Assembly (NCBI GenBank): GCA_023525975.1
Contig: CM042035.1
Span: forward strand, 27,867,001 to 27,931,000
Reading direction: 5' to 3'
DNA: 64,000 nt
From: Smallanthus sonchifolius
Taxonomy: Eukaryota > Streptophyta > Magnoliopsida > Asterales > Asteraceae
The translations under genes and the position numbers were made by a program. The notes below the pieces were generated by a model. It searched no databases, was not told the DNA's origin, and was given only the letters and a program-made list of their open reading frames with translations. Shown one piece after another: positions 21,531 to 32,340 of the stretch (position 1 is its first letter; each line of letters starts with the position of its first letter).

Positions 21531-23175
21531 TGTCACACCCCGCCTCAGGCACCCCCTGGACGTGTGTGAGCTCGATTTGTATCTGTTTTGATTTCAGAGT
21601 TTTTATAAATTACAGCAAAAGTCTTTTCAAAAGGATCATTTCATCATAAGTCTCAACCTCAAGGGTTGCTTTTGTAAATATCAAGACTCAGTTGGAACAC
21701 AAAAAGCCTTGTATTTATTTATCAACTTTGGGATTTAAAAACCCATATCATATTGATTACAAACATTGTTTGAAATCAAATACATTTCTTATCTTATAGA
21801 CAAGTTCAGGCCACCAGTAAATAGTATTTTTCAGGGTTGATCAATTCCCCGGCCTTATTCCTCATTTCTCTTTTCTTTTTGGATTTTCTATTCATGAGAT
21901 CTGAGAATCCAGCATGCATGTAATCCTTCTCACTTTTTCATTCATGGGCTAGATCTTATGTCTGCCAGTATCCCTTTCCTTTACATTTTTATTGATTACC
22001 TGAAAATATTTTAAAATGAAACGTCAGCACAAACACCGATAAATACAATAATCTTGACAGTAAAATTATTTGGCACAAACAAGTATTAAATTTATAATCA
22101 CAACTTTGTGTTCAAACCACACATTCAGCATGCCCTTATCTCCTGGTCATATGCACCACTGTATACACTGGTATCATGTCTTATAACAATGGCCAGGTCT
22201 ACGCCTCCGAAAATGTTATAAGTTAAGTTCCAGCCACGATCCGGGACTTTCACCCGTGACCCGTATATCCCTTGCAAGTTTTACGTATACATATAGCCTT
22301 AATGCTTTGTTCGTAGAAGAATGTTATGCATCTTTTCTTTTAACCTTTATTTAGCCATTTTCGTAAACGTAAATGTTTGACACAAGTTTTTAAAGAGATA
22401 AGAGTATTCACCTTGATAATGTAGCAAGAAAATAACCGGGAATAAGCCTTTTAAGTTGGAAATTATAGAGCTAGCATACTAACTTGCTTTCTCTAGGGTA
22501 TTGGTACCTCTATGAGCGTTTTCTTCTTAAACCGAGCACTACAACGAGCGGAACTTGAACCGGAAGCTTCGAGAACAACCTATAGACGCCCTGGAATGAA
22601 TTTCAAGTATAAAGATCGAATTTAGAATGAGGAATCAAGCTGAAATCGATCAGCTATTTATTGGCTGAAAAACAGACTCGTAGCAGACCGTTACCCAGGC
22701 GGGTGGCGGTCCGCCACCGCCCTATATGACGTCAGCCATATATGCCAATCGCTAATTGGACCGTTTATCGTTTTGCGGCTAGCGGACCGTTACCCTGGGG
22801 CGTAGCTGTCTGCCACCCAGCTACGTGGCAGATTCCCAACAAATTGCGGCTGGCGGACCGTTACCACCTGGCGTGGCGGTCCGCCACGAGTACACGTGTT
22901 AAAATATTTGCCCATTACTCATAGGACCAAGTAGCGGACCGTTACCATGCATGGTGGCGATCCGCCACCCAAACACTCAGGGTGGGGGCTTCCTTGGCGG
23001 TCCTCCACAGAAACACTAGACCTTTAGCCAACCGTTAGGGTTAAGCGTAGCGGTCTGCTAAGCCTTAAAATTTCCAAAATTTCATTTTGGAACCTAGGCT
23101 TTAGTACCTTAGATACACAAGTCTTTTTAGGTTCTAACCTTGGCATTTCTTGGACATTTTTGTGGCGGTGTTACA
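21531..23175 (-). mobile_element. Solo LTR G, 1645 bp
   Basis: Begins TGTCACACCCCGCC and ends GGCGGTGTTACA in plus reading. The flanks are caatc (21526-21530) and cattc (23176-23180), a 5-bp duplication with one mismatch. Pol sequence of D is continuous across it (CTAGCCAATC then CATAC, the GMDWLA codons). The acceptor-like TATTTTCAG (minus, ending 22000) with CTGAC upstream indicates minus orientation. No internal region is present, so this is an LTR-LTR recombination product. Confidence 0.85.
22676..22990 (-). repeat. GCGGACCG/CGGTCCGC hairpin array in LTR G
   Basis: Four to five degenerate units each carry GCGGACCGTTACC then GGTGGCGGTCCGCCA. The best is GGCGGACCG (22852-22860) with CGGTCCGCC (22877-22885), 9-bp perfect arms. 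Others are one or two mismatches away. Spacing 70-100 bp. Strongly GC-rich compared with its surroundings. Confidence 0.82.
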
Positions 23176-24665
23176 CATTCCATACAAAATACGATATCGA
23201 ATCCTCCCAAGGCAATTAAGAGTAACGTAGCAGGAAATCTATGGCCTTTGATCCCTATCAAGCAGTCATCTACAGCTTTTGTTACTTTTGTGATTCTACC
23301 AATAACAGTTTCTATTTCAAAAGTTCGTGTTATGGTTCTAACTATGCTCTTTAGTCTGTTAGCAAATGTTGTGGCAATGAAACTCTTACTTGCACCAGAA
23401 AAAATAGATATGAAGCATAATGATTATTGGCGAGAAACGTACATGACACGACGTCAGGGTTCCCTCTAGCTTCTTCCTGGGTAAGGGCATATGCTCTGGT
23501 TTTTACCCTGGGTTTGTCACCTTCTTTCGTTCTTATTTTCGACAATCCTTTGTTGCCTGGCCCTCATTCCCACAATTCTGGCATTTCATAACAACCTGAA
23601 ATTTACGGGAGTAGTGCCTCGTCTTTCCACGTCAGAAGCACATATTGGTGACCATACGATGCTCCCCACGGTGTTTCTTCCCACAAGTTTTACACTGACC
23701 ATTCTCCGCTATCTCTCGTCTTCTTCACCATCGTACCCGAATTATCCCGTTCAGTCTTCTTGAATGTATTATCCCATTTTCTCTTGGGTACCTCCAGAAC
23801 CACATCTTCCATAGAAATATAGACATAGGCGACCCTACTCAGTTCTACCACATATTCAAACGTTTTTGGGGGCATTGGCCTTAACATGAATATGGACTTT
23901 CTATAGCAGTCTTTGAACATAATACTTTATCCATCTATCCTCTGAAGTTAGCAGATGAGAAACCAATCGGGCCAGCTCATTAAATCGGGAGGTGTACAGG
24001 CGATGGGTCATGTTGCCATCCTTTAATCCAAGGAATTCCCTTTCTACCCGGTCAATCTCGTTCTGAGGACAGAACTTCTTGATCACCAGTGCTTTGAAGC
24101 TCTCCCATTTCACATACTTAATCGCCAGATCACCCTTAGCCTGCCTCACAGTCTCCTACCAATGCAGGGCCTCGTTCCTGAATGAGTCTACAGCAAATTT
24201 AACGGCTTGGTCATCGCGACACTCACTGAAGTTAATAGTTCGCTCCATTCGGGTCACACACTCAAATGTAGCAATGGCATTATCCTTCCCATTCAGTATT
24301 GGCGGATCGTAGCCACAAAATGACTTATAAGAACAACCATTAGCAAACCTCTCCTCCTCTTCATCACTGTCAAAAACCCTAGCTTCAGTGTGATTTACCT
24401 CCATCTGTTTAGGCTTCAGTGCTTCAGCTATGATCTCAGGTAAGGTGTTCTTCAGTAAATGCCCGACTTTGCGAGCTATAGCTTCCCTGACCTCGGGTTC
24501 CAGTTGAGGTTGATTTTCATAGTTTTCCACATTAGGAGTCCTTACAGTTTCATGGCCGGAGTTGGCATGAACACTTTCTTCTTCAACTTGTCTTTGGTTA
24601 CTAGGTGGTCTGCCACGACGGCCAGTCCGACCTCCTCTTTGTCCTACGTTTCCTCTACCGGCCAT
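23176..24665 (-). pseudogene. Element D: gag and protease region, broken
   Basis: The minus frame from ATG at 24665 encodes an Arg/Gly-rich start (GGRTGRRGRPPSNQRQ), then the Gag core, interrupted by a TAG at 24156-24158 where the family has the second Trp of a WW pair. It continues in frame with VIKKFCPQNEIDRVEREFLG and YTSRFNELARLV to about 23901, then shifts frame (KRKWDNTFKK). The protease region 23176-23545 retains HYASYLF-like and GHRFP-type motifs in broken frames. It is closely similar in order and motif to gag of element C. Confidence 0.83.
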
Positions 24666-24990
24666 ACTATAGTCCTGAAAGTAAGGGGGATTACCAATGT
24701 CATTCCTTCAGGTCATAGTTCATAACATTACGAGCAAGGTAAATTGTTAATGACAGTGACCGGTATGTTATTAATAATTTACTTTACCTTTTGGGTTCTA
24801 AACTCTTTCCCTCAATCATAACGTTGATAACTAACGCATCTATCCTATGTTTAAAGGCATCTACTATCTACATTCAAACATTATTGATCTTTGGCTACCC
24901 GTACTAACATCCTTGACTTCGTCCCGTTCTCAAGTTGAGTTCAGACATTTGGGATGTCTGCATCTCTCAAACTATTTCTCTGATACCAAC
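24666..24990 (-). other. Leader of D with primer binding site
   Basis: Minus-strand TGGTATCAGAG at 24978-24989 is the tRNA-Met-type primer site next to the LTR. The leader shares the AATTTACCTTGC-type block and TCAGACATTTGGGATGTCTG-like text with the leader of C (38050-38310), confirming relatedness. Confidence 0.78.
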
Positions 24991-25326
24991 TAGAAAAGCC
25001 CCGATCCCGGTGACCTCACGCGTTAGATTTACTCATTCACAACATAGTTCAGTAACTGAAATTTTATATTTTTGGTAGTGAAAACATTGTTCAAACATAG
25101 TTCATAAAACATCAATAACATTGTATGCAAATAAACATAGAAACGGGATGTCAGTCTTGGGTCATGTAGCCATCAGTCCTGGTTCAGTACATCCGTAAGC
25201 AATCCTTCGTCATCTATCATTAACCTGAAGTGCAAACTAAAAGTCAGCTAACGCTGGTGAGTTCTCGTTTAAGCAATCAGGTAATTCATCATATTATATA
25301 GCATATCATCATACTGAGCCATAGCT

Positions 25327-25378
<52 letters not shown>

Positions 25379-26148
25379 TATCTATTTAACATATGGAGTC
25401 ATAGCTCCTAAACATACATCATATGGAGTCGTAGCTCCTAGTCATACATCATACCGAGTCATAGCTCGTGGTCATTCATCATATTGTGTCGTAGCTCGTA
25501 AATGTAACACGTGGATTAGCTTAACACAGATGGGTAAGCTTCTCGTCTCATACCGGTGTCACACAGACAACCGCAATCGTACCAACTACATTATGCAACC
25601 ATAGCATCGAAAAGCACCTACCGTCTATACATAGTATTTGTAAACATACCGTCTGCATAAGTAGTTGTACGTCAAACTGTCTACCAAAGTAGCCGTAATA
25701 GCACTTACCGTCTACAACAAGAGGCAGCAATCTTACCGCTCACCGGTGCAATAGTAAACATATCGTCTACACGAAGGAGCCGTAAACATACAGCCTACCG
25801 AAGTAGCCGTAATACCGTCTACCTAAGTAGCCTTTTCCCATCCGACTATTATGCAGCCTTAGCATCGAATAAACACCTACCGTGTACGTATGTGGATGTA
25901 AATCATAACGGCCTGCATGAAGCTGTCGTAGCATCGAATATGCACCTACCGTTTGCATTATCATATAACATTTTAGCACATTGGTCAGTTATTCATTTTT
26001 TATTTCATAAAAAGGACATAGCCTTAAATTGGTTATAAATGTCATCTTTTATATGAGTATACATCTCAGCCCAAAATATTACAAAACTTTTTTTTTAAAA
26101 TGTATCTAAAAACTCAGCTATTATAACCTCAGTAGTCTATATGTTACA
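24991..26148 (-). repeat. 5' LTR of D
   Basis: Left edge TAGAAAAGCCCCG (mutated TGTAAGGCCCC), right edge ATGTTACA. It contains the conserved acceptor block (minus CTCACCAGCGTTAGCTGAC ending CTTCAG near 25225), a TA microsatellite (about 25326-25370), a 30-bp hairpin array (25311-25495) and a second array of TACCGTCTAC-like units (25560-25970) that parallels the CTACGGTAGACGG repeats in LTR C. Edges are less certain because of decay. Confidence 0.7.
25311..25495 (-). repeat. 30-bp hairpin array in LTR D
   Basis: Units at 25391, 25421, 25451 and 25481 (period exactly 30) plus one at 25311. Arms are TGAGC/GCTCA, GGAG/CTCC (twice) and CGAG/CTCG around CATAG or TCATAG. The arms are short but change in a matched way between units. 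Confidence 0.78.
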
Positions 26149-26277
26149 CCATTGATAAATTTAGTTGTTATAAGTCTCATATCGAAAGTTTCCTTGCATG
26201 TGAGGATTTACTATATTTATTAATAACCATTAAATTCTAAATTGTCGAGGTTTTGTGAATTTATTTTTATTATTATT

Positions 26278-26313
<36 letters not shown>

Positions 26314-26690
26314 GCCACATTTAGGGAATCCATCCTTCACCTCAATTTTTCTGTATAATCGAACCATCACTCTGGTAGCTATATCGACGTACTATTATAA
26401 TTTGGAAAAACTTCATAGAAATGTAACAAAGTTTTCAAAGTGTTCTAATTAAGTCACTCAAACTTTTTTTGTCCCGATTTAGTTACTCAACTTTCAGATA
26501 ATCTGCTAATCTGATACTTTTTACCTGTTTAACAGGTTTCCAAGCTGATGTGACATTTAACATGATGACGTGACATTTATTTTTCGTTTTCTTTTAATTA
26601 TATGCTAACGTGGAATTAATATATTTTTTCTATTTTAAAATAAATAAAAAAATATTTCTTGTTCTACACTCACGATTCAACGTGAAAACC
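26149..26690. repeat. Spacer with (ATT)n(CCG)n microsatellite and dispersed repeat copy 2
   Basis: 26279-26316 is an almost pure CCG run following ATT repeats; the proline-rich frame across it is an artefact of the repeat. 26380-26680 is a reverse-oriented copy of the repeat at 1-240 (GTCACTCAAAC, GTTACTCAACTTTCAG, GATGTGACATTTAAC). Confidence 0.65.
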
Positions 26691-27806
26691 ACTTTGCGCC
26701 TTGTAATTGATCGAACAAGTCATTGATACGCGGTAACGGACACTTGTTCTTAACCGTCAACTTATTGAGCTCCCGGTAGTCGATGCACATACGCATACTA
26801 CCATCCTTCTTCTTCTTCACAAACAAGACCGGCGCACCCCACGGTGAGATACTTGGTCTTATAAACCCCTTTGTCTAACAAATCCTGAAGTTGCTCCATG
26901 AGCTCCTTCATTTCTGTCGGTGCTAACCGATACGGAGATTTAGCAACCGGCTGAGCTCCTGGCTGTAGATCAATCTGGAATTCGATCTCCCTTTCCGGTG
27001 GTACTCCCGTTAAGTCACCAGGGAAGACATCCGGAAACTCTTGCACCACTGGGACCTCTGACAAGTCCATGCTTTTTGCTTCAGTATTAGTGACATAAGC
27101 TAAGTACGCCCCGCACCCATGCCTCAACGACTTCACCGCCTTCATCATTGAGATAACTCTCGGTAGAGAGCTCACTCTGTCTCCATACACCGTCACTACC
27201 GTTCCTTCTAAGGATTTCAACCTTAACATTTTCTGTCGGCAAATAATGTCAGCATCGAATGCGGCCAACAAATCCATTCCCAACACGACGTCAAATCCTC
27301 CTAGAGCAATAATAAATAATCTAACAGGGAACCTATGACCCTCTAGATCAATAAAGCAGTCATCTAACGCTTCAATGACTCTGGTGGGTGATCCCACTGC
27401 GGTCTCAACACTAAACGGATTTTCAATCATCCTTGCCGTCCTACACAAACTCTTACAAAAAGATGGGGCTACAAAGCTCTTACTTGCCCTTGAATCAAAT
27501 AAAACAGAAGTTGGTACATCATTAATGAGAAAAGTACCTGAAACAACATCAGGGTCAGTCTTGGCTTCAACTCAGTCATGGTGAAGGCCCTGGCTCTTGC
27601 TTTAGACTTTTCGTCTTCTTTCTTCACTGGGACTGCTTTCTTGCTTGGTCCCACACCCTGTACTGCCTTACACTCTTTCTCCAGATGGCCAAAACCCCCC
27701 ACACTGGTAACACTTAGGACTGCGCGGGCAGTCTCTAGCAAAATTCCCCGCTTTACTGCACCTATAACAGGAACCCGCATCAGCTGCACTCGCCTGAGTG
27801 CATCTT
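26691..27806 (-). pseudogene. Gypsy fragment H: CCHC, protease, linker, start of RT
   Basis: The minus strand reads CYRCSKAGNFARDC (knuckle with His replaced by Asn), CYQCGG and GHLEKEC, then a protease start LFDSRASKSF where the catalytic DSG has become DSR, then GGFDVVLGMDLLAA, VPPEREIEFQIDLQPGAQPV and SPYRLAPTEMKEL. It shifts frame near 26870, before the RT K-K-D-G-x-x-R-M motif that is still visible at about 26780-26820. It is a different copy and subfamily from D. It is cut at 27807 by LTR J, and its remainder may lie beyond the window. Confidence 0.83.
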
Positions 27807-28095
27807 TGTCACACCCCAACCGACGGTGGAATACGTCGGGGAGGGACATGTAGACTGTTCAAAAGCTCATGATCAACTAAATTACATAATTTTATTAAAA
27901 TGATTTAAATGTACAATTCATATTGATTAAACTATAAAAGCTAACAAGATTCTAATTTATTTGTCACTAGGTCCATATGCTCCTATGTGATGAACTTGTA
28001 CTTCAAATAATTCAACCTGAAACATGTTTAAAATGAGAGAGTGAACTATAAATAGTTGATGAGCATACATAGGGTTAGATATCTCATGTAGTTTT
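27807..28095 (-). repeat. LTR J, first piece
   Basis: TGTCACACCCCAACCGACGG matches, in reverse, the end of the element B LTR (CCGTCGGTTGGGGTGTGACA), so J is a related family on the minus strand. The acceptor-like ACATGTTTCAG (minus, ending 28017) lies 210 bp from the edge. It is interrupted by element A and continues at 57678. Confidence 0.82.
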
Positions 28096-28350
28096 TGTCA
28101 CACCCCCAAATTTATTTACTTAATAAATAAATAAAGTTTGCAATGATTGGTAACATTACACAACAGCGGAAGCTAAAGTAAAGACTTCTAAGGTGTTAAA
28201 CACCATTACAAATACTAAATTGAAATAGTACATTGACTAGAACTATGTAGGTCATAACCGACTTGAGGTTTGACAATTATGCTTCTTCGGCTTCTAGGGT
28301 TTTAATCCGAGTAGTTAACCTATTCCAACCGTGCCATAGCTATGTGTTAC

Positions 28351-30137
28351 CTGAAAAACATACTTGAAAATATCAACACAAAGGTTGGTGAGTTCACAAG
28401 TTTGATTGTTGCAATGTAAAGTCGTTTTCCTTGAAAGCATTGTTAGTGTGTTCATGGCCATAATATAGAACCGTTTTCCTTGAAAACATGTGCTGACTTC
28501 ATAGTCATAAAGCTAGTAGTTTTCCCAACAAAACATGTGACGACATCGTAGTCATAAAGTGAGTCGTTTTCCCAATGAAAACATGTGATGACATCGTAGT
28601 CATAAAATGAGTTGCTTTTCCTGAAAACATTGGTACGTGTACATGGCCATAATATGAAACTGTTTTCCTTGAAAACATTAATAAGTACATTTGCACGTAA
28701 ACGAATGACTAAACCATTTGTGTGTAAACGATTGGGTGACCCATCTGCACGAAAACGTTTCAATGTATATGATAAACAAAACAAGTAATGTTGACCCATT
28801 TGTAAACTAGCTAAGAGTACAAATAATATGTACATACATGAGGCATAATCAAACCATGACACAGGTGTTTCACCCCTCACTCGTACCTCACGAGCAAATG
28901 TTTGAACACTATGCGGTCATTTGGCCAGAGGGACCCATGGTTAGCGCGACTAACCATGAACGGGGGTGTCAATCCCAATAGTACTATCCATAGAATCCCA
29001 GGCTAATCTATAGCTAATGATTATAAATATGATGGTCAGGGGACTTCCAGCGCTCTATAAGTGTTAACTCATGCAAACATAAAGGTCGGGTCTTGTTTTC
29101 TTGTTATCATACAAAAGTAGTTGTAAATATACTTCGTGTTCTCCAAACGTATCAAGTAAATATGTTTCATGTTTTCAAACGTGTAAAGCAAGTATGTTCC
29201 TCCCCCGATGTTTATAAAACATTTAAAAATAAAGAGGGGCCGTGAAACTCACCTGATGACGTGTCAGAAACACTAATGTCCTTTTGATAGCAGTGAAAAC
29301 CAATGTCCACGTGATAGTCACGGGTTTATGTCGTCCTATTCGAGTCCTACGATACCTGTAGGTACTTTATGAGTTTTATAGACTAACCCTAATAATGTAA
29401 AGCGAGTCTAAACTCGTATTGAGTTATCACGCGTGCGGTTGAGCTCTATCGATTCTTAAAGGTGTTACTCATTTAGTATACGATCTCGTTTTATCATTTG
29501 GTAACGTTAGTTGCTTAATTCGAGTCGGGTTTCTCAACTCGAATGTGTTTCAATAGTTATATACAAAAATATTAGTTTGTCGTGTACACGATCGTATATA
29601 GCTATGTGTGTGTATAATTAATAATAATATTCCACATTCCTTAATAGTGTTTGTTTGTCTTTATGTAAACATATAAGCGTAATACACCTACTTTAGTATG
29701 TTTGTTTATCGTATTTTGTTTACTCAAATCATAACCGAAAATATATACATATATATTTAACTTTATCCTTAAATGTAATCATATACTCATTTGTTTTCCC
29801 ATAAAGTATATATTTATATTTTATGTACAAATATATGAAATATCATCTAAGACGAGTAGTAACAGCATATGACTACATATATATTTATACTACGTATTCA
29901 TGATATGTTAACATCTTATGTTTTGAAACCGTTCGTATCAATATATAATCAAAAACCCCAAAGTCATATTTATTTATATTCGCATTTGAATATTATAATT
30001 AACAAACGACTGTCCGATCTTGTGTAATGAGAATATATGTATTTAGCTTGAATGTATATACATATTCGGTTCTAAACATCATATTTAAAATGTTCGTTTG
30101 GTTTTATATAATGAGGATACTATATATATAGATATAC

Positions 30138-30178
<41 letters not shown>

Positions 30179-31034
30179 CACAAAAATATATTTGAATGGA
30201 TCACTGTTACTAGTCAAACTCTCGTATAATCGGTAACGTTATAACTTGATTCGTATAAGTTTAAAATGTTCAAACGTAACATACAGGATACGAGCTTACG
30301 CTTAAAATAATTATTATCCAAGTTATCCCAAATAATAACCGTCACGGTTTATTTATTACGAACATTTAGTAAATATTTGTATGACTAGAGTGATAATTAT
30401 TATCCGTATGTACCTAACGATCGCTTAGTCACATCAACGTTTCATTTTTACCGATTACACTTTCGTTGTATTTATTGACTAATAACTTATACTTAGTTTG
30501 TACGGATCTTTCTTGTCAACAACGCATTGTATACGACTCGTTTAGTGTTTAATGCCAAGTTAATATATAAATTTTTATTGTTAACGAATCACTTAAGCTC
30601 ACGCGTTTTACCGCACGCGCGTTTATTTTTGCGTAAATAAATATAATATTTTAGTGCGCGTTTTATACCTTTCGAGAGCCCCGTTTACGAACCGACACGT
30701 CCTAAACCTCATGTTTCACGTAGTGACCACATTTAACTATCGTTGACTGAGTTTGACTAGGTTTGCCAAGTTTTCCAAAACCCGAGGCTGTCGGGAACGA
30801 CACGAAAAGCCCTGCGCATCCAGGTGACGTCCTGTCTTTGCCAAAACTTGTCCAAAGTCCAAAATAACACACGGGAATGAAACCCAGCCACTAAATCACT
30901 AGTTTTATCACATAAATAACCAGATCTGGAAGTCTAAAGAGTTTAATTAACAATAAACAGTTACGGTTTCGGGTTTATACCTCAGATCGTCATAAAAACG
31001 AATAAGAAATCACAGATCTGGACCGGAGGAATAC
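28351..31034 (-). other. Predicted leader intron of A (left LTR), 2684 nt
   Basis: Donor CTGCAG|GTATTC and acceptor ATGTTTTTCAG|GT on the minus strand, with a TTGAT branch-like motif upstream of the acceptor. The intron-like part is AT-rich and the exon side is GC-rich. This is an inference from splice-site form and from the same layout in other families here. Confidence 0.5.
28424..28676 (-). repeat. Six-unit GTTTTC/GAAAAC hairpin array in LTR A
   Basis: GTTTTC (or CTTTTC) then GAAAAC (or variants) with a 3-5 nt loop start at 28424, 28473, 28519, 28566, 28615 and 28662, spacing 46-49 bp. Between them the text CATCGTAGTCATAAA repeats. The right-LTR copy is at about 45177-45425. Confidence 0.85.
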
Positions 31035-31322
31035 CTGCAGGTGTGGATCGGGTGATTCGGGTTCGCCGGAACCCTAGCTTCACCGCCGGAGCTCCCCATT
31101 TTGCCGGAAATTCGGGTTTTAAAACCCTAGTCTACCTGAGGCCGCCTCCACCGGCAGATTCGTCCTTTGAGAGTCTGCGGGAAGGTAAGGAGCACCCCCC
31201 CCCCTCGTCGGGACTGAGATCTTGCACGTCTCCGGCCGCCGCCTCTGTTTAGCACCACCATTTTCCTCATCGGGTCACCACTACAGCCGTGCGTAACCAC
31301 CCCGTCGCCGTCGCCGTTCGTC

Positions 31323-31598
31323 TCAGGTGGTCGGAGAACAAACCACCACAAATATGGTCGGCCTAACCCCGACGAACCCCCTTTGATTCTCTGTGTCATC
31401 GTCGATCTAATCCATACGGGTTGGAACACCCAACCGGAGGTCGGATAGAGGCATCAGAAGGGAGTGGTGTTGGGTGTGGTTGACGGTCAGGCCCTTACCA
31501 CCGCCATCCGTCTTTCCGGAGACGCCGCAGGAGGTGGAGCGCGCCGGAAGGGCTTGCGGCTCCCCCTCTCTCCCGATCTCTCTCACATTCACACACAT
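31323..31598 (-). other. Leader ORF of A, left-LTR copy with stop
   Basis: The ATG lies about 50 nt after the TATAAAAG box and opens a 91-codon frame in the two right-hand copies (56656-56931 and 60138-60413). Here codon 64 is TAG where the others have CAG, leaving 63 codons. The product starts MCVNVREIGREGEP and resembles no family I know. It may be no more than a chance frame in a GC-rich leader. Confidence 0.4.
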
Positions 31599-32340
31599 AT
31601 GTGTGTTTATTAGGGTTTTAAAATGATAAGGTGGGGAGAATATGAGCTTTTATACTTAGGGTTTTAAGTGGGTGTACACCGGTATCGCGTATCAAAACCG
31701 TAAGTTAGTAGTGTAACGTCGTGAAAACCCGATTATTTATTCTCGTTTAGAATAATTAATATGAAAATAAATATTCATATAACATTTATTTCGTCAAAAA
31801 TTTATTACCAGGGGATATCTAAGTCCGTATCTGAATTCGTTCTGTCCGACTAAACGCTTCGCGCTCCAAGTATAACTGTTATTACTTTATTAATAATATT
31901 AAGAAAAATATTACAATATTTGACGTATTAAAATACGTACCGGTAACCTCCGTACCGCTATCGTAAATCTTACGAGTATCATACGCGATTTAACGTTTGC
32001 ATAAACGTATTACGTGTGTCTTTATTTGAACAGTCTTTCCGAATGAATATTAATACTTAATATTAATAATTCATTAGCTTAGTTAGTCGTTTTTCCTAAT
32101 GTCCGTTTATGAACCAATATCTGACGCGTTTAACGTTTAAGATCTCTAAATCGCGTTCGTTCTAGTATCTTTTCTTAAATTCTCATAATTACGTAAAAAA
32201 TCGTTTGGCGAAACCAAATGGCTTGTCTGATGTTCGGATTGTGTAAATTTGGACCTCTAATGGGCTTGGATTTCTATTGGGCCTTGTTGGGTTTAGCCCA
32301 AAATCTAGGTTTTAGATTCTGGAATTTTGCAGGTGTCACA

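Larger units (their letters stand above)
12345..26148 (-). mobile_element. Gypsy element D, decayed, truncated and split by two insertions
   Basis: Minus-strand Ty3/Gypsy element related to element C. From its 5' end it has an LTR (24991-26148), a primer binding site (24978-24989), leader, gag (to 24665), protease, RT and RNase H. Element E interrupts RT between the GYY and FIQG motifs (12702-20508), and solo LTR G interrupts the protease-RT linker (21531-23175). RNase H fades out near 12380. Integrase and the 3' LTR are missing, so the element was truncated before or during the arrival of the flanking repeat. Confidence 0.82.
28096..32340 (-). repeat. Left LTR of A (3' LTR in element sense), 4245 bp
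   Basis: Begins TGTCACACCCCCAAATTT and ends GCAGGTGTCACA. In element sense (minus) it has TATAAAAG at 31647-31654, a GC-rich leader exon (about 31035-31620), a CTGCAG|GTATTC donor at 31034, an AT-rich intron-like stretch, a GTTTTC/GAAAAC hairpin array (28424-28676) and a TTTTTCAG acceptor ending at 28351. It preserves the uninterrupted site (28262-28290) into which C inserted in the other LTR. Confidence 0.9.

Noticed and set aside
26255..26452. Proline-rich protein
   Set aside because: The frame is a translation of the CCG microsatellite with AT-rich flanks and no domain.
28452..28880. 142-codon minus-strand frame in LTR A
   Set aside because: Translation of the GTTTTC/GAAAAC array; the right-LTR copy is broken by indels and no domain is present.
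31043..31252. Plus-strand frames in the GC-rich part of LTR A (also 56363-56629, 59848-60111)
   Set aside because: Antisense to the element; length comes from GC richness and the C-run differs in length between copies, shifting the frame.
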